This document shows positions 11,861 to 21,992 of a stretch of 64,000 nt of DNA, piece by piece. This DNA is from Sycon ciliatum. Taxonomy: Eukaryota; Porifera; Calcarea; Leucosolenida; Sycettidae. Each line of letters starts with the position of its first letter. Within the stretch, counting starts at the first letter, position 1. Both the position numbers and the translations under genes were made by a program. The stretch is from assembly GCF_964019385.1 (NCBI RefSeq), contig NC_088644.1, positions 36,693,147 to 36,757,146 of the forward strand. The letters are read 5' to 3'. The notes under the pieces were generated by a model, which saw nothing but the letters and a program-made list of their open reading frames with translations, had not been told where the DNA came from and did not search any database.

Positions 11861-13055
11861 AAAACTGCTTTATGGCAGTTTTCTAAAAAAGGTTATTGTG
11901 TTCTAGGGCGCGTTTGGTTGGTACGAACTAGAACAGGATTCACCAGAACAGCGCGTTTGGTTGGGACTGCACCTGTTCTGGGTCGGCCAGAACATGTTCT
12001 GCTTGCTCCGGCCTCGAGGCCGGAGCAGACCGAGCAGTTTCACTTTTTCACAGTGAAACCTGGCGGGAACATCGATTTTGTTCCCAAATGATCACGTGCA
12101 TACGCTTTTGGGTTGGACTCGTCGTACCGTACTAAGTGACCATGGTGACCCATACACATTTTGAAGAATGCACCAAGTTTGGCACATTTTTCCACAAAAA
12201 TGTGCTCTGTTTCTGGAGTACCGTTTGGTTGGCATGAGGCTGCTCCATGTGCACCAGCTGTTCGATCCTGTTCTAGATCGTACCAACCAAACGCACCCCA
12301 AGTCCATGGACCCCGTCTAAAAAGTAAGAAATTAACGAAATGTGATAGCCGAAAATTAAAATTTCACACAAAACCTCACAATAATCACACACAGGATGCG
12401 AGACGACCTTTTCCCCTCGTGGTCCTCTTTCATATGCAAGCATGTTGGCGCAGTACATGTACTTGTACAAGTACAAGTGTCGAAATAAACAAGTGTTGAA
12501 AGCCGTACTATTAGATCTTCAAGTGTCGTGATGATTGTGAGGTTTTGTGTGAAATTTTAATTTTCGGCTATCACATTTCGTTAATTTCTTACTTTTTAGA
12601 CGGGGTCCATGGACTTGGGGTGCGTTTGGTTGGTACGATCTAGAACAGGATCGAACAGCTGGTGCACATGGAGCAGCCTCATGCCAACCAAACGGTACTC
12701 CAGAAACAGAGCACATTTTTGTGGAAAAATGTGCCAAACTTGGTGCATTCTTCAAAATGTGTATGGGTCACCATGGTCACTTAGTACGGTACGACGAGTC
12801 CAACCCAAAAGCGTATGCACGTGATCATTTGGGAACAAAATCGATGTTCCCGCCAGGTTTCACTGTGAAAAAGTGAAACTGCTCGGTCTGCTCCGGCCTC
12901 GAGGCCGGAGCAAGCAGAACATGTTCTGGCCGACCCAGAACAGGTGCAGTCCCAACCAAACGCGCTGTTCTGGTGAATCCTGTTCTAGTTCGTACCAACC
13001 AAACGCGCCCTAGAACACAATAACCTTTTTTAGAAAACTGCCATAAAGCAGTTTT
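11861..13055. mobile_element. 1.2-kb near-perfect palindromic element
   Basis: Arms of about 529 bp (11861-12389 and 12527-13055) are almost identical in inverted orientation around a 137-bp centre. Both ends show TA then aaaactgctttatggcagtt, a self-complementary tip like the one at 8461. Each arm carries its own inverted pair, gcgtttggttggtacga near 11910 against tcgtaccaaccaaacgc near 12280, so each arm resembles a smaller MITE of the GGGCGCGTTTGGTTGG type. It is non-coding; open frames mirror each other in the two arms. The high arm identity suggests youth or gene conversion. Confidence 0.85.
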
Positions 13056-13085
13056 TATTGCAATAATATGGGTAATGACTTTGCA

Positions 13086-13125
13086 CTCATTAGCAGGGAG
13101 TACAATACTACTCCCTGCTCATTAG
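13086..13125. mobile_element. Ultrashort palindrome, CAGGGAG family, 8-bp TSD
   Basis: The core 13094-13117 has 9-bp arms cagggagta/tactccctg with a 6-nt loop and lies between perfect 8-bp direct repeats, ctcattag at 13086-13093 and 13118-13125. Members at 36141 and 41009 have different 8-bp duplications, showing independent insertions. The CAGGG end and 8-bp target fit hAT-type transposition; that assignment is inference. Confidence 0.8.
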
Positions 13126-13241
13126 TATTCAACATTTGAAGTTTTTGGGGACGGTTGGCGGTTTTCGTGCTCTGAGGATCAGCCTCAGCGGCACTCCTAC
13201 AGCATCCCTTAAGCAGTGACCAAACCTTTGTGTACCTTACG

Positions 13242-14285
13242 ATGTCACTTGATGAGAATCTAGACCTAGCCCTGGTGGGATTCAAGGACCTAATTGACCT
13301 GGGCGAGCGGAAATCAGTAGACCAACCCTCAAGCCTTTCTCGCCCGGAACTCGTCAAAGAACTCCGGAAGATGGGCGTGGGAGTGCTGCCGCAGCCAGCA
13401 AGTCCAAACGGTACGTTGGAACAATTGTCTAGCCTTGTATCATGTGTTTCAACCTTGTCCAAGGAGATTGTTATGTCGAGGGAAGATAGAGACAGCACAA
13501 TGTTGGCCCTGAAATTGGAAATCCAAGAGCTGAGGCGTGAAGTAGTAGAGCTTCGTCAACAGAAGTGTTCCATCCCTGACCCCTTACCACACACCGTACC
13601 CACGTACACATCCCAACAAAACGTGGCCATGGGACCTCCAGCTGCGAAGTCCTACAGTAATACCGTACGCACCCAGCATGCTGCAACACCACAAGGTACA
13701 AGTCCAAGTAGTACCCAGACCCAGCCTGCCCAACAAAGCCCAATGTGTGCTGCATGCACCAGTGATACTTGTAGTTGTACAGTCCACGCAGCCGACACAC
13801 AATGCTGTGAAGCAGGGGTCACTGGCATATGTAGTACAGAGCCAACACAGAACACGTGGAAAGAGGTGAACCATAGACGAAAAGGACGGCAGGACAAATT
13901 CACGGACAGCGTATCCAAAGCTCTGCGGGCTACTATAACCTCTCGGTACGTGAAGGAATCACCTAACACGGAACCTGCTGATCCGTGCGTCCTGACAGGG
14001 GTGGTGCCCATCAACAAACTTGTGCTCTACGTTGGAAGCATCAACAGCGGTTGCAACGCTCACTCCATCAGAGACTGGTGCGAAGCGAGGGACGTGGAGG
14101 TATTAAATTGCTCCGTCATGGAGTCCAAATACCTTGGCACATCGTATGCCAGAGTCACTGTGGCTGCAGAACATGAAGAGCGTGTACTAGACAGAGCCTT
14201 CTGGCCCGAAGCCATCAGCCACTCAGTACGCAAGTGGCGTTTTGCGGACAGCCCCAAAGTGACGAAGCCAGCTTCCAATGCGTAA
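13242..14285 (+). CDS. LINE ORF1 protein
   Basis: The start is the ATG at 13242 (MSLDENLDLALVG). 347 codons. The N-terminal part is followed by a likely coiled coil (residues about 75-115: TLSKEIVMSRED, LEIQELRREVVELRQQK), a Ser/Thr/Gln/Pro linker with a Cys cluster (CAACTSDTCSC) and a C-terminal domain (VLYVGSINSGCNAHSIRDWC...). In this LINE group ORF1 is an RNA-binding, self-associating protein of the ribonucleoprotein. It overlaps ORF2 by 8 nt in ATGCGTAA, so ORF2 could be reached by termination-reinitiation. The frame is intact. Confidence 0.8.
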   Translation: MSLDENLDLALVGFKDLIDLGERKSVDQPSSLSRPELVKELRKMGVGVLPQPASPNGTLEQLSSLVSCVSTLSKEIVMSREDRDSTMLALKLEIQELRREVVELRQQKCSIPDPLPHTVPTYTSQQNVAMGPPAAKSYSNTVRTQHAATPQGTSPSSTQTQPAQQSPMCAACTSDTCSCTVHAADTQCCEAGVTGICSTEPTQNTWKEVNHRRKGRQDKFTDSVSKALRATITSRYVKESPNTEPADPCVLTGVVPINKLVLYVGSINSGCNAHSIRDWCEARDVEVLNCSVMESKYLGTSYARVTVAAEHEERVLDRAFWPEAISHSVRKWRFADSPKVTKPASNA

Positions 14286-17200
14286 CCTTTATCCCTCCTC
14301 TTCCACTTCAACCCCTGCGCCTCTCAACGCTCTTGCCCCACCTTTCTTCCCCCATTCTGTACATGCTGCTACTCACCGACTTACAATCTGTGTCCTTAAT
14401 GCTCGCTCCATAGCAAACAAGTCTGGCGAACTCATTCAAATCTGTGAAGATCACACACCCAGCGTAGTATGCATCACAGAGACCTGGCTAACTCCCACAC
14501 AAGCTTTCCACGTGCCACACTATGAATGCTTCCGTCGAGACCGACCTGTTTTAGAAAATAGACAGAACCGTGACCCACACAGGGGGTATGGAGGAGTTCT
14601 AATCTTAGTTCGTGAAGGTCTGTGCACTTCCATTGATCAGCTACCGGATTTTCAGCAACCGGGCTTGGAAGCGCTAGCACTTCGGCTTACACTCGCTGAA
14701 CATAAGCTTGTCTCACCTTCTGACCTGCCAACAACCCACCTAACAGTAGCCTGTATCTACCGTGCTCCTTCCCCGTCGACGGATGACTTCTCGACTTTTC
14801 TCGACCGCCTCCAAATAGCCCTGCAATCAACACAAAGGAAGCCCGAAGCCCTTGTGATATCAGGCGACTTCAACTGTAGGTATTCCGGCTGGTGCTCAAC
14901 TGACCAAACGGATGCACAGGGTCTGAGTCTTGACAACCTCTTCTCATGCTATAATTTGACCCAATTGGTAACCCTTCCCACCCACCTCCGCTCGAATGGA
15001 CTTGGCAGCTGTCTAGACCTTATCGCGAGCAACATCCCTAACCAACTCAACCACATTCAACACCTGGCTCCTCTTGGCGCATCAGACCATGCCGTCCTGC
15101 TGGCTGAGTTCTCCTCCTCAAAGTCTTCCCCCACAGCAGCCAGCACCTGCCGTAGCCCACCATCTACACAAAAATACAATGTCCTGAGTGCCACGGATAA
15201 CATGTGGAATGCCATGAATGTTTTTCTCGCAGCTGTACCCTGGTCTCAGGTCCTTGCCTCCCACTGCATCGACACGGCTGTCTCCGCATTCACTGACATC
15301 CTTGAAGGTGCCTTGGACCTATATATAGGAAGATCCTCACCTCCTCGTCGGAAATCACGCCACAAACCCTGCCCCTGGATGACTCCGTCACTGAAAGCAG
15401 CTATTAAAGTCAAGAGCGATCTCTACAGCATCTACCGGAAATACCCATTCCCTACAAATTTCAACAAATACAAACACCAACGTAACTATGTAAAATGCCT
15501 TTCCAGATCCTGCCATCGCTGCTACATCCGCAACCTCCGTGCCACGATATCTCCCACAAACCCTCGCCTCCCATCCCTCCCTGTGCTCATTCGTCAACTG
15601 CGAAATCCTACCAGCGCCCGGGTTATACCTTCGAAGATGGTGGGCCCCAATGGTCGAACAAGCACCTCTCCGGCATCCATTGGTAACTTATTGAACCGCC
15701 ACTTCGTTAGTGCTGGCTTACAGGTTGACCCCGATGCTCCTATTCCCACTATTTCCTCTCTACCTCCACCAGCAACTACATTGCACTCCCTGATCATCAC
15801 CTCATCGACTGTTCACAAGTATATTGCAAGACTGCCTCTGAACAAATCCCCCGGAGCTGATAGGATCACCAATGAGATCCTCAGGAAACTGAGCTACTCA
15901 ATTGCCCGCCCACTCTCCATTCTTTTTAACCTTTCCCTCTCCTCCGGCACATTCCCGTCACGATGGAAGTCAGCCACTGTCATTCCAGTGTACAAAAATA
16001 AAGGCGACAAGAACAACCCGTCTAATTACCGACCAATCTCCCTCCTGTCCTGCGTCTCCAAACTGCTAGAGAGAATAGTGTACGACCGCTTGTACGACCA
16101 TATCTCCCCTCTTCTTCACCCCGCACAATCTGGCTTCCGTCGTAAGGACAACACATCCCTGCAATTATCCCGCATAATCCAAGACCTCTGCTCCCTAAAA
16201 GACCAGCGGCAGGTCTCCTGCATCTGTTTCTTCGACCTCTCCAAGGCCTTCGACACCGTGTGGCACAAGGGCCTGATCGCCAAACTTCGTGCCCATGGTG
16301 TCTCCGGCTCCCTACTCGCCTGGATAACTAGCTACCTCTTGGACCGAAATCAGTGCGTCACAGTAAATGGAACCTTATCTGACCCCGAGTCTGTGACATC
16401 CGGAGTGCCCCAGGGCTCCATTTTAGGTCCCCTGCTCTTCCTCACATACGTTAATGACCTCCCCTATTCAATTCCCAATATTTCTTTGTTTGCAGATGAT
16501 ACCACTGTCCTTGCTTCCTCCCCATCTCACGCCACCCTGTACCCCAAAGTTCAGACCTGTATCAACGACATTGTTCACTGGATGAGCACTTGGTACCTTT
16601 AAAAGCCAAATGTGACCAAAACCGAGCTCCTCCTGTTTCCCCCTCCCACAGATCCAGTGCCCATCTTCCACTTTCCCGATGATCCCGGTCACCCTATCTC
16701 TGTAGCGCCCCACCATAAACACCTTGGCATTGTCATAGATTCCGCCCTCTCCTGGTCTCACCATGCTGATCATGTGTCGTCCAAAGTATGCCGATCTGTC
16801 GGCATAATGTCAAGTCACTTGTCCCATTTGCCCAAAAATTGCCGGATTAATTTTTATAAATCATACATTCTTCCCCTCTTCACGTACGGCTTCCCTGCCT
16901 GGTCCACCATTAACAAAACCCACATAGGTAAATTAGAAGTTCTCCATCGCCGTATACTGCGAATCATATTCCGTACTGATCGTTATACCTCAAATCTAGA
17001 CTTGTATACTGCTGCATCCACTACCACTCTGCAACATTACCTTGATGCTTCCAAGTGCACCCTGGCGCATTCAATTTTCCTTGACCAGCACCCTGCTCAT
17101 TTACAGTCCCTTAATTGGTTCAATTCAGGTGGCACCACCCGAAGCTGCGTTCGTCTCCCCCTAGCTAGGTCTACCCTATTCGTAAATTCCCCTTTCTTTT

Positions 17201-17304
17201 CCTCCTACTCCACGTGGCTCCAACTGCCTCCCAGTGTTAGACAAGCTCCAGATATGCCCAAATTCCGTACCCTCGTCAGACAGCACTTCAGTATCTCCCA
17301 GTAA
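14278..17304 (+). CDS. LINE ORF2: AP-like endonuclease plus reverse transcriptase, one internal stop
   Basis: 1008 codons in one frame, with a single TAA at 16600-16602. The endonuclease (residues about 35-280) shows LNARSIANKSGEL, ETWL, GYGGVLILVREGL, SGDFNCRYSGW and ASDHAVLL, the metal and phosphate-binding signatures of the exonuclease-endonuclease-phosphatase fold. The RT (about 515-760) shows YRPISLLSCVSKLLE, FFDLSKAFDTVWH (motif A), SGVPQGSILGPLLFLTYVND (B) and LFADDTTV (C). The C-terminal part after the stop continues LGIVIDSALSWSHH and FYKSYILPLFTYGFPAW. It nicks target DNA and copies the LINE RNA there. The stop follows STWYL and removes the thumb and C-terminal domain, so this copy is probably inactive, though otherwise well preserved. 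Confidence 0.9.
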
Positions 17305-17540
17305 ACAAAGTCACAGTCACCACTTCCGCTGCATAGCTCGCTGAGCATCCCATTGCTTTGTAAGTTGCTCCCATTGCTTTGTAAGTTGCTAATCCCTTCC
17401 CACTTTGTGTACGTGCTCTTAATTTTCTTTTTTCTCTTCTTCCGTGGTTGGTCTCACCCTCTCCTCAACTCAATTGGCTGTCTTGACATGCCACGAGGTG
17501 CAGAAATAAATAAATAAATAAATAAATAAATAAATAGTAG

Positions 17541-17680
17541 TAAGTGCGGGGCAGGTCCTGGTGCACTTTTTGACCTTTGACCTTTGGGCCAAATAAGGCA
17601 CACTGTGTCGGTCGTGCTTGGTCTGGCCCCGGGACCCCCCAGAGTTTAACCTTTGAACCCTGGGGAAGTTAAGGCAAAAA
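17541..17680. other. Short spacer with tgacctttgacctttggg repeats
   Basis: gacctttgacctttggg direct words occur near 17569 and a diverged form near 17648. No feature was recognised. Confidence 0.3.
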
Positions 17681-18550
17681 TTAAAATTTCACCAGTTGTA
17701 GTCTTCAGGGTGCTGAGTCGAATGGTCGTGGTCCGAGGAAGCTGAGAGCTCCCTTCCTACTTGAATCCCAATCGAACTCGCGCACTTCCACCGAAACTGG
17801 GTGACTGCGCCCTGCTAGATGGGGATTTTTTTGTATGCAAAATGTCACTAAAAGCGCCATTTCGTTCTTATAAAAAGCACGGATGACCGCGATTGGCCCA
17901 TATGTTGTAGTCTTTTGGACGCTAAAGGCCGATTCACAATACAACTTTCTGCGACGCGACATGCGACTTGCGACACATGCGACGACTTGCGACAGCGACA
18001 CACGGTTCACAATATTCTTCATGTTTGCGACATCCTCGGCCTCATGCACAAGTAGTACTATGCACGTGCACTGCACGTGCACCCAGGGTCGAAACTAGTA
18101 CTCCATTTGTGTATGTCGCGTGTCGCATGTCGCAAAAGTTGAACTTTCTTCAACTTCTGCGACAGGTGCATTGCGACAGCTTGCGACAGCTCGCGACAGG
18201 CAGTTTCTTGTCGCAACTGTCGCAAATCGCGTGTCGCGTCGCAGAAAGTTGTATTGTGAATCGGGCTTTAGTCGACTGGTTTTGGTCCGAAAAGGCTGCG
18301 ATGCAGCGTTCCTCCTTTATTCCCAATCGAACATGGTTGAACAAGCGATCACGTGCTCCTGCGTACACCAGTCACCTGGTCACCGTGCCTGCAGGGTACA
18401 ACTTACTAGCCTGTTTGACCTTTTTTGGGTGCAGTCCTGTCACTCGAGTTGAACTCGAGTTGAACCTTGGTGTGAAAGTTAGTTGTCGCCTGCAGGCGTG
18501 GTGACCAGGTAATTTGGGCACCCAGGAGCACGTGACCGCTTGTTCAACCA
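17681..18550 (-). repeat. Interspersed repeat, inverted relative to the copy at 27700
   Basis: Matches 27700-28170 in reverse orientation (ttaaaatttcaccagttgta, cactaaaagcgccatttcgt, ccatatgttgtagtcttttg). This copy is interrupted by a 346-bp MITE at 17924-18269; the copy at 27.7 kb lacks that MITE, which dates the insertion after dispersal. The right end contains an inverted pair (ggttgaacaagcg...cgcttgttcaacc, about 18332-18550). Confidence 0.75.
17924..18269. mobile_element. MITE nested in an interspersed repeat
   Basis: The terminal inverted repeats read aaagGCCGATTCACAATACA and the reverse complement of tgtattgtgaatcgggcttt. The interior is rich in gcgaca words. Absence from the otherwise similar sequence at 27.9 kb gives an empty site (ggacgctgagtcgactgg). 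No clear target duplication is seen. Confidence 0.8.
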
Positions 18551-18669
18551 GAGACAGAGAGAGACAGAGAGAGACTGAGACAGAAAGAGACAGAGACAGA
18601 AAGAGACAGAGAGAGACTGAGACAGAGAGAGACTGAGACAGAAAGAGAGACAGAGACAGAAAGAGAGAC

Positions 18670-18756
<87 letters not shown>

Positions 18757-18782
18757 GAGACAGACAGACAGAGAGACAGACC
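18551..18782. repeat. GA/CAGA microsatellite
   Basis: Pure and interrupted (gagaca)n, (ga)n and (gaca)n. Serine/leucine open frames on the minus strand come from this composition. Confidence 0.95.
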
Positions 18783-19470
18783 ACCACACCTAGACGGTGA
18801 CCGAGACAGAGATAGGTGGATAGATAGAGAAAAACTACAATGAAAACTATTTAACAAGTTAAAGTAGAGAGCTTGAGCGAATGAATGCGCAATGTAGTTG
18901 CAAGTTGCTTGGAAAACAAAGATGATAGTAGAGGTAGATAGAGACATGTAGAATAAGACAGATAGATAGAGGCAGGTAGCAATGTAGTTGCAAGTTGCTT
19001 GGAAAACAAAGATGATAGTAGAGGTAGATAGAGACGTTTAGATTAAGACAGATAGATAGAGGCAGGCAGGTAAGGAAACGGATGCATATAGCTAAGCATT
19101 GACAGTGTCCGTGGCATTGGCAATGAGATCCATAACAACTGAACATGCCCCCCAAAAGCTATCTTGTAATCATCAAGAGAATAGTGGCGGCGCTAATGGT
19201 GCCTTAAATGTATCACAAAAATGTATAAATTAAATTAACGTACAGAAGAAGGTCACTCTCAGGGAATCGGCACCTGGTAGCACATTTTGACGATATTGCC
19301 ATTATTGGGCAAGGCACAGGACCGTGGTCATGCAGAAGTTCAGTAGTGAACCTTAGAGTCTCCGGCTGGTACCTGGTGCTATCCGGGGCTAGACTGTGTA
19401 GCTTTATGCGCCAGATTCCTCTCATTGACTCTCTGGCGGAGAATTCTGCAGGAATACAGATCCGGAAGTA
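18783..19470. repeat. Short tandem duplication plus unique sequence
   Basis: A 92-bp unit beginning gcaatgtagttgcaagttgc occurs twice (about 18888 and 18980), each followed by gatgatagtagaggtagata and a gatagataga tract. 19080-19470 is otherwise featureless. Confidence 0.6.
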
Positions 19471-19829
19471 CAGTTGTGGCAAGTGAAATCCGACACTTGG
19501 CATAAGGGACTGCACCATGCAATCTGCAGCTCCTGCAGCCCTGCATACGTACAGTACATGTGTTACATACAACTTTATCTATCCAATGACAAAACTCGTA
19601 CTCATCACAGTCAAGGTTCAAAAGGTGCTGGCAAAAATGAATAGGGATTGGATACCAATACTCCTTATGTGTACCATGTTTGTGAACTGTGTGTATCTAG
19701 CTTGTGACCTTTCGTTTTTGGGATGCATACGGCTCTGTGATACAAATTAGGTGCAGTGCATTACAACATTGGTGTCCATTTGTGGCGCTGTCCCCTATGG
19801 CAAGTGTCGGATTTCACTTGCCACAACTG
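19471..19829. mobile_element. MITE, CAGTTGTGGCAAGTGAAATC family
   Basis: The ends CAGTTGTGGCAAGTGAAATC and GATTTCACTTGCCACAACTG are perfect inverted repeats, with a TA on the left flank (19469-19470). The interior (gggactgcaccatgcaatct, gcatacgtacagtacatgtg) matches copies at 40503-40856, 42315-42668 and 44129-44481. It is non-coding. Confidence 0.85.
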
Positions 19830-19899
19830 TCGGTAGACGCACGACCACATGTGTATGACAAAAAATCACACATACATAGATACTTACATACCCATATAC

Positions 19900-20802
19900 T
19901 AGTGCTGAAACAATTATATCGATTACTCGTTACTTACTCGATAAGAAATAGATCGAACGGTTATTTCGATTTTATCAGCTAAACAAGTAGAATGGTACTT
20001 ACGTTCGGTACGGGATTTCCCCCCTTTTGGGGTCGCACAAAGCGTGCATCGAAAGTGTTGCGAGTAGATGTACGACATGAATATGTACATACTGTACACT
20101 TGCAACATCGATGTACGTGTAAAGTACAAGCGCGATCTGAGAAACATCGACGCCGTCGCTGTCTTTTCAGCTGACTGCTTTTGTTACATACACTATGATA
20201 CAGCATGCAGGACGGGCAGGCTCAGTATGTGTCTACACAAGCTGTAGGGGATGGAGTTCCCTCCACGTGCGAGTAGTCTTGAGCTAAAGACAGTAAAGTG
20301 GTCTTTAGTTTCATGTTTTCCGTTCTGTCGACGGTTCCCGAACCAGTTTGCTCGACGACGAGCTAGGCCTGGCGTCTGGGCCTATTTTGAGCATAGACAG
20401 GAAAAGCAACTAGTTACTTGTTGGTGTGCCTCAAGTCAGCTCATCCGTCGAAATCCGCTGATCTAAACCCCTGGCCGGCTTCTCTGACTTCATCGTTGGA
20501 GTCAGCGAAGTCACAGGCGAAGGGCACCATCAGCTCTTGGGTTGCAATCAGTGAGTTGCCTCTGTCATGTCTGTATTCGTCTGGTCAGTCCGAACAGCTG
20601 ACAGACTTGTTGCGGGATCATCGGATCGATGCGCCCGCTTTCCGTCGCTGGCGATGTTGGACCGTCACGGGGCTCGTAATTGTTTTGAAATTCACAGAAT
20701 GTATGTACTGATGTAGTTACAATAATAATCGTTAAGCCGATAAGCCGATCGTTATGGTATCAGCTAAGCCACTAAGGAAAAAACGTTATCGTTTCAGCAC
20801 TA
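19900..20802. mobile_element. hAT-type element with perfect 8-bp TSD
   Basis: The ends are TAGTGCTGAAACAATTA and the reverse complement of cgtttcagcacta. They are flanked by ccatatac on both sides (19892-19899 and 20803-20810). The end sequence and 8-bp duplication are diagnostic of hAT transposons. At 903 bp it cannot encode a transposase; a short stretch near 20370-20430 (VWAYFEHRQEK, then Cys residues) could be a BED-finger remnant, but this is weak. Confidence 0.85.
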
Positions 20803-20879
20803 CCATATACACACATACACACATACCCATACAAATGCATAAGACAAACGCTCGCAAATACACACGTACGCATGTCTAT

Positions 20880-21300
<421 letters not shown>

Positions 21301-21500
21301 NNNNNNNNNNNNNNNNNNNNNNNNNNNNNNNNNNNNNNNNNNNNNNNNNNNNNNNNNNNNNNNNNNNNNNNNNNNNNNNNNNNNNNNNNNNNNNNNNNNN
21401 NNNNNNNNNNNNNNNNNNNNNNNNNNNNNNNNNNNNNNNNNNNNNNNNNNNNNNNNNNNNNNNNNNNNNNNNNNNNNNNNNNNNNNNNNNNNNNNNNNNN
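21301..21500. other. Assembly gap (200 N)
   Basis: Exactly 200 N, probably an unsized gap caused by the GA repeat. The 3' exons of the minus-strand host gene may be hidden in or beyond it. Confidence 0.98.
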
Positions 21501-21756
21501 ATCCATTGCTTATTGCCTTATCGACCAACGTTTGCAAAGTAATTAGCTGCTTGTACCAGTATAATATTATAATAGTGTATGAATGTGTACAAAGATGTTG
21601 GCATATCATTGCAGAAAAAAATTGTCAACAATGTACGGTTGACAGGCATTTTTGACTTACGACTGGCTTGGCGCAGGCTACCATCTTCAACTGTGTTGAC
21701 AACGGTATATACTGGAGTTGTTCACCGAGGAGTTGGTTTTCGAGGAGTTGGCTTAC

Positions 21757-21992
21757 GATTGCGCGAGTAGTAACTTCCGGCGTCTCAATCCAACTAAGGC
21801 TTGCACTGCCATACGTTTCAGTCATGAATTGGTTCGCACAATGCATCTCAGTGGCTAGAGGTAAGCGCATCCCTTGGCTGGAGCAAAATTGATGAGCTGC
21901 AGTGTAATTCAAGCCAGCCAGCTTGGGGCCATAGTAGATATCAAGGGCATGCATATTGCCTGATAAATCGGCCCAACCTGCACACTCACGAC
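21757..21992 (-). CDS. Host gene exon 4: C-type-lectin/Link-like segment
   Basis: Starts after accaatag as [18 protein letters not shown] and contains [17 protein letters not shown] followed by LSWIE, resembling the A-x-x-x-C-x-x-x-G-x-x-L-A helix/strand and W core of C-type lectin or Link modules. The proposed end is the gtaagc donor at 21756. Alternatively the frame runs on to a stop at 21625 as a terminal exon; the downstream frame lacks the expected second half of a lectin fold, so the donor is preferred. Confidence 0.55.

Larger units (their letters stand above)
13067..17540 (+). mobile_element. Nearly intact two-ORF LINE (Jockey/CR1/L2 group)
   Basis: Contains ORF1 (13242-14285), ORF2 (14278-17304), a 200-bp 3' UTR and a short tandem tail of about eight aaat units at 17503-17535. 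A tail of short tandem repeats rather than poly(A) is typical of CR1/L2-like LINEs. The 5' boundary is not certain; the palindromic element ends at 13055 and no target-site duplication was found. An ultrashort palindrome sits in the presumed leader at 13086-13125. Another LINE 3' tail with a related ending (ccgtggttgg...aaataaaaataaa) lies at 25400-25720. Confidence 0.85.
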
